A stretch of 64,000 nt of DNA from the NCBI GenBank assembly GCA_032622095.1, contig CP136061.1, forward strand, positions 126,430,754-126,494,753, given 5' to 3'. This document shows positions 42,501 through 45,500 of this stretch, piece by piece (the first letter of the stretch is position 1; each line of letters starts with the position of its first letter). Below the pieces are notes generated by a model, which was not told the origin of the DNA, searched no databases, and saw only the letters and a list, made by a program, of their open reading frames with translations. The position numbers were made by a program, and so were the translations under genes. The stretch is from Siphonodentalium dalli. Taxonomy: Eukaryota; Mollusca; Scaphopoda; Gadilida; Siphonodentaliidae.

Positions 42501-42665
42501 ATCATGTGACATCGGATTATTTTATTTTATCTTCCAGAAGGAAAACACAATGCATTGAAGCTACATTTTACTCTTCCATCATCCTGCTATGCAACAATGG
42601 CCCTCAGAGAGATATTAGATGAGGATACATCATCAGCTCATCAAAGTACACTCAATGCAACCTGA
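443..42665 (+). CDS. PUS7: PUS7, TruD-family pseudouridine synthase (13 exons, 5' end outside window)
   Basis: PUS7 converts uridine to pseudouridine in tRNAs, mRNAs and small RNAs, acting alone without a guide RNA. Join 443-535, 1466-1595, 8690-8801, 10999-11076, 13907-13972, 15039-15101, 20633-20811, 22133-22287, 24389-24548, 27162-27281, 30580-30649, 37041-37192, 42538-42665. All have GT/AG borders and matching phases, and give 501 codons plus TGA with no internal stop. Visible motifs are GTKDKR (the Asp at window residue 125 corresponds to the TruD catalytic Asp), [40 protein letters not shown] and [10 protein letters not shown]. The order and spacing follow animal PUS7. Human PUS7 is 661 residues, so roughly 150 N-terminal residues should lie upstream. 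Introns are long and transposon-rich, but no coding lesion is seen. Family assignment is secure; the N-terminus and UTRs are unknown. Confidence 0.95.
600..1310 (+). repeat. Decayed CCCGCC...CCGTCC-type repeat in PUS7 intron
   Basis: From about 567 the intron reads like a degraded member of the family at 8847-9962. It has a CCCGCC start, CAGGGGATATA, a gapped TGTCCATCCGTCC stretch, and later two decayed copies of the unit around ACCAGAGTTATGGCCCTTTG. The ORFs over it are frame accidents. 1310-1465 shows nothing recognisable. Confidence 0.5.
1466..1595 (+). CDS. PUS7: PUS7 exon b
   Basis: 130 bp, acceptor TTTTCAG, donor GTAATT, enters in phase 0 and leaves with one base. It encodes [19 protein letters not shown] and continues to [10 protein letters not shown], matching the KEKR..HQ.IK region of animal PUS7. 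A run of 15 G (1621-1635) and a TTAA-flanked hairpin MITE start 26 and 45 bases downstream of the donor. Confidence 0.9.
1640..1881. mobile_element. piggyBac-type double-hairpin MITE, copy 1
   Basis: It is flanked by TTAA on both sides (1636-1639 and 1882-1885). The ends are imperfect inverted repeats: left ACCTTTGAATACGGGAGC, right GGCTCCAGTCATGGAAAGG. Inside are two hairpins made of the arm ATTCTCTTATATATGTGAG and its reverse. TTAA duplication with CC-rich ends is the piggyBac superfamily signature. It has no coding capacity. A run of 15 G abuts the left TTAA. Confidence 0.75.
1886..3065. other. Non-coding intron, no feature recognised
   Basis: PUS7 intron without convincing genes. An open frame on the + strand (2534-2839) is leucine- and isoleucine-rich and has no recognisable domain; I take it as chance. 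2960-3060 looks unique. Confidence 0.4.
3074..4107. mobile_element. Non-autonomous hAT element hAT-N1
   Basis: A perfect 8-bp target duplication GTTTGTTA (3066-3073 and 4108-4115) brackets inverted ends TAGAGCTTCACG / CGTGAAGCTCTA. TA.AG ends with an 8-bp duplication define hAT. A subterminal motif TATATCGCGATATGACTAAA occurs near both ends in the same orientation. An ORF of 106 codons on the - strand (3504-3824) shows no transposase motif. Confidence 0.9.
4225..5812. repeat. GCCATCTTGG-type array, interrupted by a hAT MITE
   Basis: 4225-4506 and 5616-5812 are two halves of one repeat. The left has ATGGCCACTAGCGGCAACTT and GGTCGGATCATTATGAAAT. The right has CCGAATGTCACCAGACTTCA and ends with GTTGAGCTACAGTGTCAATG. 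Without the insertion at 4507-5615 and one target copy, the junction reads CTACAGATGACATTCCTCAT, matching the uninterrupted pattern near 56355. Confidence 0.75.
4507..5615. mobile_element. Non-autonomous hAT element hAT-N2
   Basis: 8-bp duplication GATGACAT (4499-4506 and 5616-5623) with inverted ends TAGGGTCCTGCGAAT / ATTCGCAGGACCCTA. Subterminal regions on both sides are packed with the short motif AATCGAAT in both orientations, typical of transposase-binding subterminal repeats in hAT elements. No credible coding region; the 118-codon ORF at 4981-5337 has no known domain. Confidence 0.92.
5930..6150. repeat. CCGTCCGTC-type repeat fragment
   Basis: It contains a GTCTGTCTGTCTGTCTGTCC run followed by a unit with CAGCACAAAAGACAGAT and GAGTTATGGGCC, the same unit found at 54585-54655. 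Both ends are missing. The reverse-strand ORF across it is not a gene. Confidence 0.5.
6165..6860. repeat. Dispersed repeat shared with 42085-42495 and 62640-63440
   Basis: Shared landmarks are ATAAAATATGATTAAAATAC, GTCTCAGAAG, CAGTTTATT, AATACAATGTTTTGGAGC and GGTATATAATATG. Three copies in one window, no coding capacity and no clean ends found by eye. Class unknown. Confidence 0.6.
6868..7540. repeat. Segment duplicated at 59484-60083
   Basis: Closely similar to 59484-60083 from GGAGCGAC to GATCGGCCTCTCG, apart from about 100 bp missing in the other copy. It includes a half piggyBac MITE (from about 7312; TTTAACCCAAGGCTGTGG, one hairpin arm only). Confidence 0.75.
7543..8401. mobile_element. 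Insertion of about 860 bp defined by a paralogous empty site
   Basis: The duplicate at 60080 reads straight from GGCCTCTCGTTTAAT into ATTCCTTCTGTTG. Here the two parts are separated by this segment, flanked by TTTAAT on each side. The right half (8085-8401) is a 1.5-unit member of the 160-bp family of 8847-9962 and shares its exact 3' end GACTGCTTG. The left half (7543-8080) is not seen elsewhere here. Superfamily unknown. Confidence 0.65.
8690..8801 (+). CDS. PUS7: PUS7 exon c
   Basis: 112 bp, acceptor CTTCACAG, donor GTGAGT. The split codon GCT joins it to the previous exon. It encodes [20 protein letters not shown] followed by [12 protein letters not shown], a strongly conserved PUS7 segment just before the catalytic loop. 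It leaves in phase 2. Confidence 0.95.
8847..9962 (+). repeat. Element with seven tandem units of about 160 bp
   Basis: It starts CTCCCGCCAAATGAAATTTG with a CCGTCCGTCTGTCC run and ends GGATACTGCCGTCTGCGACT-GCTTG. Between are about seven units containing GACGTCACAGGG, GGTATATGAGTTCAC, ACGAGTTCGCAAACCAGGTC and AGAGTTATTGGACTTTG. The spacing of 160-163 bp shifts frame from unit to unit, so the ORFs here are not genes. At 9103 the unit carries the palindrome TGACGTCA. It begins 46 bases after the donor of PUS7 exon c. Confidence 0.75.
9963..10998. other. Intron; antisense ORFs, nothing recognised
   Basis: Two overlapping open frames (10210-10467 +, 10176-10442 -) of about 85 codons exist around a stretch less AT-rich than its surroundings. 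Neither shows a motif I can name, and neither has obvious splice sites. It might be an old retroelement fragment; I cannot support that. Confidence 0.3.
10999..11076 (+). CDS. PUS7: PUS7 exon d with catalytic Asp
   Basis: 78 bp, acceptor ATTTTCAG, donor GTATCA, phase 2 in and out. It encodes [20 protein letters not shown]. The Asp of GTKDKR is the nucleophilic Asp of the TruD fold (known from the family). A near-perfect 200-bp palindrome begins 8 bases into the next intron. Confidence 0.95.
11085..11285. mobile_element. Near-perfect palindromic MITE beside a splice donor
   Basis: Arms of about 95 bp (11085-11182 and 11192-11285) are nearly exact reverse complements around the centre CTCTCAGTGAGAG. 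The left end is TA then CAGTAATGCCCTAAATAATC, a Tc1/mariner-like arrangement; the right end lacks its last dozen bases. Half copies occur at 14457-14558 (left arm) and 27446-27552 (right arm, complete terminus). It starts 8 bases after the donor of PUS7 exon d. Confidence 0.8.
11375..11600 (+). mobile_element. tRNA-derived SINE
   Basis: The head carries an intact Pol III A box TGGTCTAGTGG (11386-11396) and a degraded B box around GAGTTCTCATCCCG. The body ends with CCTTGGGCAAGGTCACTTTA, a conserved tail motif shared by SINEs of many marine animals (known). No tRNA can fold from it, so it is not a tRNA gene. Confidence 0.7.
11645..12036. mobile_element. piggyBac-type double-hairpin MITE, second subfamily
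   Basis: TTAA on both sides (11641-11644, 12037-12040) and exact 13-bp inverted ends CCCTTTACCCAAC / GTTGGGTAAAGGG. Two internal hairpins use the same arm as the other TTAA MITEs (CATTCTCTTATATATGCGAG) but the ends differ, so the hairpin core is shared by two end types. Confidence 0.85.
12198..13130 (+). repeat. GTCCCC-bounded element with a 423-bp tandem duplication
   Basis: It starts GTCCCCTGAAAAATTTATTT with a CCGTCCGTCCGTCC run and ends TTCGGGGGACACTGTGGTCT followed by GCTGACCTTTTATTT. The first unit (12198-12620) is repeated almost unchanged from 12621. Each unit itself holds two shorter repeats starting at GGTACCTTCATGGTGTAAT. Same family as 53775-54870. It is non-coding: the two 60-73 codon reverse ORFs are copies of each other through the repeat. 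Confidence 0.75.
13131..13906. other. Intron, short internal direct repeat only
   Basis: A short unit (GATGGGTGACAA-CATGACATGCAGGAA and GATAATAAACGCTCTT) occurs twice in degraded form near 13340-13500 and 13600-13700. Nothing else recognised. Confidence 0.35.
13907..13972 (+). CDS. PUS7: PUS7 exon e
   Basis: 66 bp, acceptor TTCTTCCAG, donor GTGAGT, phase 2 in and out. It encodes [20 protein letters not shown] plus F and a split Cys. It corresponds to the PUS7 stretch between the catalytic loop and the G.L.GN.F motif. Confidence 0.9.
14457..15038. repeat. Left half of the palindromic MITE, then an unclassified repeat-like stretch
   Basis: 14457-14558 matches the left arm of the palindrome at 11085, stopping at its centre. 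14559-14900 contains CCTGAAGAAGGATAATAACA and CTGAAACTAGTCGACC, a pairing often seen at the ends of retroelements. No reverse transcriptase is seen. Confidence 0.5.
15039..15101 (+). CDS. PUS7: PUS7 exon f
   Basis: 63 bp, acceptor CTATTCAG, donor GTGAGT, phase 2 in and out. It encodes [20 protein letters not shown] followed by a split Arg. The LGQLYGNRF stretch is the TruD-family motif around the active site. A double-hairpin repeat starts within about ten bases of its donor. Confidence 0.95.
15107..15596. mobile_element. Double-hairpin foldback element (GAATGAGGTCCCC family), copy 1
   Basis: The outer inverted repeats share GGAGACATATCTCCTGTGCA-type sequence and the motif AGTGTGTCTGAC. Inside each is a further hairpin built on GAATGAGGTCCCCAGAGGGT and its reverse (15178-15243 and 15438-15525). 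Starts about six bases after the donor of PUS7 exon f. Other copies: 42690-44605 (interrupted) and 45110-45500. Confidence 0.75.
15597..16759. other. Intron with a short inverted repeat, no gene
   Basis: 15625-15652 (ACATCTGTGCTCTCAGGAAA) is inverted at 15818-15845. Two poly-T runs (16150, 16723) are present. Remaining sequence unrecognised. Confidence 0.35.
16768..20141 (-). mobile_element. Nearly complete hAT transposon
   Basis: 3374 bp with a perfect 8-bp target duplication GTTTCAGC (16760-16767, 20142-20149) and exact 15-bp inverted ends TAGTGATGAGCCGAT. The subterminal zones are rich in the motif CAATCGG in both orientations, probably transposase-binding sites. It encodes a BED-finger/hAT transposase on the - strand (17712-19584), broken by small lesions. 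It lies in the PUS7 intron between exons f and g, opposite to the gene. The intact duplication and long open frame suggest a fairly recent insertion. Confidence 0.95.
17712..19584 (-). pseudogene. hAT transposase with BED zinc finger (ZBED-like), frameshifted
   Basis: It would cut and paste the surrounding element. Order: start [14 protein letters not shown] (ATG at 19584), BED finger [12 protein letters not shown]...LRNHLRSIH (19546-19450), linker, then 510 uninterrupted codons (19244-17712). These carry the catalytic positions TDIWSS (first Asp), VRDNAANA (second Asp), the [11 protein letters not shown] and STRWNSS motifs, and the C-terminal dimerisation region with [13 protein letters not shown] (catalytic Glu). 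Two lesions are visible. SKLWE and GKCKIC lie in different frames with residues missing between them. A single-base loss in an A run near 19265 separates THARK from [14 protein letters not shown]. As it stands it is unlikely to make full-length protein; the second lesion could be a sequencing error. Confidence 0.9.
20150..20632. other. Intron end, no feature recognised
   Basis: A 122-codon open frame (20247-20615) ends 17 bases before the exon g acceptor. It is hydrophobic, shows no domain, and I treat it as chance in AT-rich DNA. Confidence 0.3.
20633..20811 (+). CDS. PUS7: PUS7 exon g
   Basis: 179 bp, acceptor ATTTTCAG, donor GTTTGT, enters phase 2, leaves phase 1. It encodes [20 protein letters not shown], then [20 protein letters not shown], then the end of the first half of the TRUD domain. 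[10 protein letters not shown] is a signature of the family. Confidence 0.95.
20830..21510. repeat. Decayed CCGTCCGTC-type repeat
   Basis: Begins CCTCCCTTGTTTGTTTGTCC with GTCCGTCGG, followed by two degraded units containing AGACGTTTTCTC, TTGCTACAG and TCAATCATCATG, and TGTGAAGCTGCGCACCT-type short tandem copies at 21113-21150. Non-coding. Confidence 0.5.
21760..22020. repeat. GCCATCTTGG-family fragment
   Basis: Contains ATGGCAGCCATCTTGGATTT, TTATTGGAGAAATGTTTGAA and the terminal motif AGTTGAGCTACAGTGTAATT, as in the arrays at 24933 and 46118. Confidence 0.65.
22133..22287 (+). CDS. PUS7: PUS7 exon h; its 3' end founds a minisatellite
   Basis: 155 bp, acceptor CCTTTGCAG, donor GTATGA, leaves in phase 0. 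It encodes [20 protein letters not shown] and ends [12 protein letters not shown], which runs directly into IPRNTRL of the next exon, as in fungal and plant TruD-like proteins (AL..IPRN). The last 37 exon bases plus donor and about 24 intron bases are the first of 16 tandem units that continue to 23389. The reading frame meets TGA 3 bases into the intron, so the donor must be used here. Confidence 0.92.
22251..23389 (+). repeat. Minisatellite of 16 units seeded by a PUS7 exon end and donor
   Basis: Units of about 43-62 bp: GGGAGAAGGCAGGCTATTCC, then an AATGCCATTCAAAAT-like part, then GTATGAAACAGG and a TATTAACAAA spacer. The first unit is the end of PUS7 exon h with its own splice donor (exon/intron border at 22287/22288). 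Units 1-7 alternate between GGCTATTCC and AGCTACTCC types, a dimeric higher-order pattern; later units are shorter. A TTAA element (22828-23080) sits inside the spacer of unit 10. The ORFs reading MYETRRRQ are repeat translations, not genes. Confidence 0.92.
22828..23080. mobile_element. piggyBac-type double-hairpin MITE, copy in the minisatellite
   Basis: 253 bp with TTAA at 22824-22827 and 23081-23084; ends CCCCTTAGTGACGGGAGCT / AGCTGCAGTAATGGAAGGG. Removing it with one TTAA restores a minisatellite spacer (CTGTTAACAAAGGG), so this is a clean insertion that post-dates the array. Two internal hairpins with the CATTCTCTTATA arm. Confidence 0.92.
23390..24388. repeat. Duplicated intron pieces and end of a GGGGGAC-type repeat
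   Basis: 23483-23560 repeats the sequence that precedes exon h (22005-22095: CTATACAAGC...TTTGTTGCAATG). 23396-23435 and 23574-23613 are direct repeats (ATGGAGAA-CAAGCCAAATTAACAC). 23630-23895 is a truncated member of the GGGGGACA-TGTGGTCTGC family. The rest looks unique. Confidence 0.5.
24389..24548 (+). CDS. PUS7: PUS7 exon i
   Basis: 160 bp, acceptor TTAAATCAG, enters phase 0, leaves phase 1. It encodes [20 protein letters not shown] and continues to EDEVDSK. I chose donor GTCAAT at 24549 over GTTGAT at 24536 because only the former gives a phase that keeps the next exon open. A 30-bp unit is tandemly duplicated just downstream (24559-24618). Confidence 0.88.
24559..24618 (+). repeat. 30-bp tandem duplication near a PUS7 donor
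   Basis: The 30-base unit beginning ATGGTTATAACACATGATCA is present twice in exact tandem, starting 11 bases after the exon i donor. Confidence 0.95.
24933..27075 (+). repeat. Tandem array with GCCATCTTGG core, intronic
   Basis: Starts AGCTCAACTTTACTTTGTAA, a (GT)n run, then units of about 150-165 bp with GCACGGGCTACAGGTCGTAC, GATCATCATGAAATTTGTCA, AGATGGGAACGAGTCATTTT and AACATGGCCGCCAGCAGCCA-TCTTGGA. It passes at 26280-26310 through a terminal-like motif AGTTGAGCTACAGTGTCATT, then continues with more diverged units. Same family as 46118-49081. The ORFs are repeat translations. Confidence 0.85.
27162..27281 (+). CDS. PUS7: PUS7 exon j
   Basis: 120 bp, acceptor GAATTTTAG, donor GTGAGT, phase 1 in and out. 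After the split Asp codon it encodes [20 protein letters not shown] and then [18 protein letters not shown], the conserved second half of the TRUD domain. The ATG that opens the exon is out of frame and not a start. Confidence 0.93.
27446..27552. repeat. Solo right arm of the palindromic MITE
   Basis: Matches the right arm of 11085-11285 from GAGAGCTTTCCGATGAATGG to the complete terminus GATTATTTAGGGCATTACT followed by ATA. It supplies the terminus missing at 11285. Confidence 0.8.
27581..28571 (+). repeat. Element with GGGCGGGCGG run and four units of about 160 bp
   Basis: Starts TTAGTCGAGTTTTTTTCC with a mirrored AAAACTCGAC and a 45-base GGGCGGGCGGACGGGC-type stretch. It continues with units starting at CTCGTTAGCGC (27829, 27989, 28149, 28313) that hold TATCCGATTTGATTGAAATT, GACGAGTTCGAAAACC and ATAGAGTTATGGCCCTTAAT. 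It ends TCTGATGCCACCTCTTGTT. The period is not a multiple of three. The G-run could form a quadruplex. Confidence 0.75.
28572..29453. other. Intron, no feature recognised
   Basis: AT-rich sequence without repeats shared in the window, apart from weak similarity of GGTCGATAAAT to 62120. No coding signal. Confidence 0.3.
29458..30318. mobile_element. TTAA-flanked foldback with CTACGAG palindromes
   Basis: 861 bp between TTAA at 29454-29457 and 30319-30322; ends CACGTTCGCTGCCA / TGGCAGTGAATGTG. The centre (about 29814-30200) is an inverted repeat around 30010. The palindrome CTACGAGTTATCTCGTAG and variants occur six times (29472, 29508, 29860, 29914, 30087, 30148). The ends resemble those of the element at 37871-39702, so both likely belong to one piggyBac-type family. 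Non-coding. Confidence 0.82.
30580..30649 (+). CDS. PUS7: PUS7 exon k
   Basis: 70 bp, acceptor TTTCCCTAG, donor GTATGT, enters phase 1, leaves phase 2. It encodes [20 protein letters not shown] then SIK, close to the LDIDNMRH.I motif of animal PUS7. Confidence 0.93.
30685..30880. repeat. Two adjacent inverted repeats
   Basis: 30685-30724 pairs with 30763-30804 (AAAGATTATTGACATCCCAA and its reverse). 30822-30846 pairs with 30856-30880 (TTTCAGCAGTATTTTCCATT and its reverse, two mismatches). They directly precede the giant foldback at 30886. Confidence 0.75.
30886..35166. mobile_element. Giant foldback element FB1
   Basis: 4281 bp. The ends are exact inverted repeats TAGTGTGGTCGT / ACGACCACACTA, where the outer TA may be the target. 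Left arm 30886-31600 and right arm about 34440-35166 are imperfect reverse complements along some 700 bp (landmarks AGAAATTGGTATAGAAGCG, CATATCCAAAATCCGCTAAA, CAAGATGGCGTCCAACATGG, AAATGGGGTCCCA). A second partial terminus lies inverted at about 34300-34455. The middle (31600-34300) is not obviously paired and shows no transposase. Class unknown. Confidence 0.75.
35200..35930. other. Intron, no feature recognised
   Basis: Between FB1 and the segment shared with 52326. I see no gene and no repeat shared in the window. Confidence 0.3.
35935..36317 (+). repeat. Segment homologous to reverse of 52326-52643
   Basis: Shared runs include AAAGACATATTATGGACTTG, CTCAATTGTAAATATTTACA, GATTCGGGACGCAAC, GAGTGTTTCACATCACTTTA. 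In FB2 the matching stretch looks like an insertion into one arm, so this is a dispersed element rather than a part of FB1. Ends unresolved. Confidence 0.7.
36318..37040. other. Intron, weak inverted repeat only
   Basis: CATCATGACCTG (36879) and CAGGTCATGATGG (36987) face each other around an inner pair CCAGATATTTGGC / CAATATCTGG, so 36860-37000 can fold. No gene. Confidence 0.4.
37041..37192 (+). CDS. PUS7: PUS7 exon l
   Basis: 152 bp, acceptor CTAATTACAG, donor GTATTA, enters phase 2, leaves phase 1. It encodes [20 protein letters not shown], then [15 protein letters not shown] and the linker to the last exon. [10 protein letters not shown] matches the GAYRKIIIRP-type motif of PUS7. Confidence 0.93.
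37406..37866 (+). repeat. T-rich minisatellite inside the MITE
   Basis: About 15 imperfect units of roughly 30 bp: TTCTTACATTCTTTAACAAT then TTTTATCATTTT. The units resume at 39704-39745 beyond the nested element, so that element inserted into this array at one of its many TTAA sites. A short version sits in the MITE at 11645 (AAAGAATGTAAGAAAAAATG). The phenylalanine-rich ORFs are artefacts. Confidence 0.85.
37871..39702 (+). mobile_element. Nested piggyBac derivative with captured GC-rich satellite
   Basis: TTAA at 37867-37870 and 39703-39706; ends CTCCTTCGCTGCCA / TGGCAGCGAAAGAG. An ATG at 38136 opens [12 protein letters not shown], which resembles the basic start of piggyBac transposases (..R.LT.EEAL..). 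After about 15 codons the sequence turns into a tandem array, so the transposase body is gone. 39040-39560 holds three degenerate units, each with an AAGATGGC-like core followed by CACGTG or a close variant. Confidence 0.75.
38178..38945 (+). repeat. Satellite of about 140 bp with GGCGCCTGCGGCGC core
   Basis: About six units: CCTCTATACTCTAATGATCG, GGGGCGCCTGCGGCGCATAA, GATACTTATACCTATTATTT, GGCAGTAGCC, a second GGCGCCTGCGGCGC, then GGTGGCGGGATGGGGTGGTG. Much more GC-rich than the rest of the element. Unit length varies, and the reading frame is not kept. Confidence 0.88.
39907..42084. other. PUS7 intron; one 180-bp hairpin, otherwise unrecognised
   Basis: 40633-40801 can fold through GGTTATCACCAC and GGTGGTGATAACC with TGTGTGTTACCGAGAT / ATCTCGGAAACACACA. 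The remaining sequence has ORFs under 100 codons on both strands with no domain I recognise. Confidence 0.45.
42085..42495. repeat. Dispersed repeat, second copy of the 6165 family
   Basis: Same order of landmarks as 6235-6630 (ATAAAATATGATTAAAATAC, GTCTCAGAAGG, ACAATGTTTTGGAGCTTCCT, GGTATATAATATGACATATA). It ends about 40 bases before the last PUS7 exon. Confidence 0.7.
42538..42665 (+). CDS. PUS7: PUS7 last exon and stop
   Basis: 128 bp from acceptor ATCTTCCAG to TGA. It encodes [20 protein letters not shown] and [20 protein letters not shown] then AT. This is the C-terminal GK..ALK..F.LP.S.YATMA.RE motif of the family; the protein ends at the usual place. The presumed 3' UTR quickly enters a foldback repeat (from about 42701). 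I see no convincing polyadenylation signal nearby. Confidence 0.94.
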
Positions 42666-42920
42666 TGTTAGTCTGCAAGCCAGCAAGCCTGAATTTAGTG
42701 TGTCGTGACATTTGCAGAATGAGGTCCCCAGAGGGTGAATTTAGTTAATCTATCCCGCACAGCAGGCTAGCATCACCAAATTCACCCTCTGGGGATCTCA
42801 TTCTGACTAGGCCTCATCTTCTGGGAAGTGTCTGTTATCTCAAATTAACATTGTTTTTAGTTACTTTTTCACTACTGTTCAGTTTCTAGATCTCCTAATT
42901 TGCAGAAGATAAATAGCATA

Positions 42921-43683
42921 CCTTACTCGTATTTAAATTCGCGCAGTACTATTTTTCGCTCAGTTTTAAATTCACGCACTTTGAATTCGCGCACCATGTT
43001 GCGCGAATTCAAAACTGATAAAATTATTTTTAGAAAAGGCCCGGTATTTAATGACAGTGTCAGTTCTTAATGGCTCATACAGATACGTGTGTGTAGTAAG
43101 ACCATCACGACGGAAATTTACATCAAGTAGAACATGACAGCATTATAAGTTTGTGGTGAAGATGGGTGTATATGATCCAAGACATTATTCTGATATTTAA
43201 GCAGTTATGTGGATCATTGAATTGTGCTTGAAAGTAAAACCAAAACCGAGTAGGCTGCTGACTTTCGAAAAAAAATATGGTTGCTTGTATTTTAAATAGT
43301 TGGGTTCACATATTAAATAACACAAGAATGTTATATGACCACGGCGCCACTCCACGCAGGGTTGTGTGTATGCAGACATGCATTCGCGCACCTTCACTCT
43401 GAAATATGTGTATTTTTCCAAGCATTCAAACGTAGAAGATTATACAATTATTTAACGCTTTATATGCTTTAAGTGGTATTCAGATTGGTTGTCCGAATAT
43501 GAATGTTATCACTCCAATCTTCCGTAATACATGTATATGTAACTCACGAACATATAACCCTCCTATTTTCCCACACGGATTGGTATAAATTGAGGAGTAG
43601 TACTATTTTTCGCTCAGTTTTAAATTCGCGCACCGATGGATGCCCGAAAAATAGTACTGCGCAAAATTTAAATACGAGTAAGG
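42921..43683. mobile_element. TA-flanked MITE with 40-bp inverted ends
   Basis: TA at 42919-42920 and 43684-43685. The inverted ends begin CCTTACTCGTATTTAAATT and extend through GCGCAGTACTATTTTTCG with few mismatches. A subterminal motif CGCTCAGTTTTAAATTC lies near both ends. TA duplication suggests Tc1/mariner mobilisation (inference). No coding capacity. Confidence 0.85.
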
Positions 43684-43723
43684 TAATCGAGATGACTGAT
43701 GGGTGAACATCACTTCAATTGGG

Positions 43724-44427
43724 CAGGGTTCGCGCTGGCCCAAAATTCCCAGGTGCCAATTGCATTATTTTTATAGCCACTTTATACTTTCTGTTGCCAC
43801 TTTTTTCCGACCAATATTTTTTGGTGCCACTTTTGAATTTGGATTTGGACTATCGGTAATGTCTGAATGTCCGAAGAAATCAGTAACTTTCTTCATTTTA
43901 GAAGGATGTTGCGTATCTGATGCATTGTTGCTGAAATCTAACTTGCGCTTACGATTCATATTTGCACTATGTCACAGTTTGTGAAAGCTGAGTTACGAAG
44001 GACATATTTATGATAATTTATCTAACACCTACTATCAATACACAGCTTCCTTACGATGTAGACTCCAGGAAGCCCTTTGTTTGGCTAATGTTTGTCAAAT
44101 TAGAGTCGATAGCCGTACTTAGTGTTATTGCCGAGTAGAAATTCGAAACTCTTTCACCACAGCGATAAAATAAGTCAATCTGACATAAGCCGCGAATCTA
44201 TTATACCCTTTCAATTGTGACCCATTTAGCTATGTCGCGACCGGATATCGATGTGTGTTTTGTTTCCAACCGATTCACTGCAAGCTTTATTATATGCCCG
44301 ATGGGTACCAATTGCCAAATGCCAAAAAGCAAGGTGCCACTTTTTGTAGCCAATCTGGATTTTTTTGGAGCCATTTCATTTTTTTTATAGCAATTTGCTA
44401 AATTGGCAATGGGCAGCGTGAACCCTG
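43724..44427 (-). mobile_element. hAT deletion derivative hAT-N3
   Basis: 704 bp, perfect 8-bp duplication CAATTGGG (43716-43723 and 44428-44435), ends CAGGGTTCGCGCTG / CAGCGTGAACCCTG. A 62-codon frame on the - strand (43771-43959) starts MNRKRKLDFSNNASD and has KMKKVTDFF, like the short basic FF-ending leaders of some hAT transposases, then stops; the transposase core is absent. Subterminal repeats of GGTGCCACTTTT and variants occur on both sides. Confidence 0.9.
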
Positions 44428-44639
44428 CAATTGGGTAACTTCAATTTGATCCTAGGTTTCCCATAGCAGTTGAGGCCTAAGCAGAATGAGGTTCCCAAAA
44501 GTTATATTTGGTGATGCTTGCCCACTATGCGGGATAGCATCACTAAATTCACCCTGTGGGACCTCCTTCTGCAAATGACAGACACACTAAATTCAGGCTT
44601 GCAAATCAGACACAATTATCACTAGACGACAGATTTCTG

Positions 44640-44808
44640 CCGACCGAAAACTGTGAGCACGACAAGGCAGATAGATGTTACTGTTGTGTGAGCGCGACAA
44701 GGCAGATAGATGTTACTACTGTGTTGTTGCTTCACGACAAGGCAGATAGATGTTACTGTTGTGTGAGCGTGACAAGGCAGATAGATGTTACTACTGTGTT
44801 GCTTCCAA
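44640..44808 (+). repeat. Four-copy tandem repeat in two alternating types
   Basis: Units begin CGACAAGGCAGATAGATGTT and alternate between ACTGTTGTGTGAGCG and ACTACTGTGTTG endings, so a pair of about 75 bp was duplicated. Confidence 0.9.
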
Positions 44809-45109
44809 GAAGTGATTCGCTCCTGATCTAAGTTGCAAGATTAATCGCATTGTGACAGGATTGAGAATTCTTCAGGAGTGTGACTGTTCTGATGGACAGA
44901 ATAATATATAACCACATTTTCCTACAGCATCTCAGGACGTTTTCCATCATATTATTTCATGGCTTCTTACGTTTGGGACACTGGATGTCTTGTGTGTAAA
45001 TCATGCTTGCTTCAGGAACAATATGTTATTAGCAGTTTTGGTGCAGGGTGAAAATGTTCCCTTGCAATTATTATTGTTGATGCTCTTTTTTGCTCAATCA
45101 CCATGCAAT

Positions 45110-45500
45110 TGGCCATCAAGCCTTGAAATAGTGTGTCTGACATTTGCAGAATAATGTCCCCAGAATGTGAATTTAGTGATGCTACCCCACACAGTGGGCT
45201 AGCATCACCAAATTCATCCTCTGGGGACCTCATTCTGCTTAGTCCTCATCTTCTGGGAAGTATCTATATTCTGAAATTAACATTATATTTAGTAACTTTT
45301 TCCATTGTGTTCTGTTTTTATTTCCCCTAATTTTCAGAAGATAAAAACTAATGGTTGAATATCACCAACTTTAACTTGGGAACTTCAATATGATCCTTGG
45401 TCTCCCATAGCAGTTGAGGTCTATTCTAAGCCTAATGAGGTACCCAGATGATGAATTTGGTGATGCTAACCCACTATGACAGACACACTATTCACGGCTG
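45110..45500. repeat. Double-hairpin foldback (GAATGAGGTCCCC family), uninterrupted copy
   Basis: Hairpin at 45152-45238 (TGAATTTAGTGATGCT / AGCATCACCAAATTCA), then the same interior as the copy at 42690, then a shortened second hairpin ending at GACAGACACACTATTCACGG. It lacks both the MITE and the hAT element and so acts as an empty-site reference. Confidence 0.75.

Larger units (their letters stand above)
42690..44605. mobile_element. Double-hairpin foldback (GAATGAGGTCCCC family), interrupted copy at the PUS7 3' end
   Basis: Hairpin one (42717-42806) and hairpin two (44482-44575) use the arm GAATGAGGTCCCCAGAGGGT and its reverse. Motifs GTGTGTC.TGACATTTGCA and TGACAGACACACTAAATTCA form the outer ends. 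The region between the hairpins matches the uninterrupted copy at 45250-45430 once the two insertions at 42921-43683 and 43724-44427 are removed. Its start lies about 25-40 bases after the PUS7 stop, hence within the likely 3' UTR. Confidence 0.8.
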
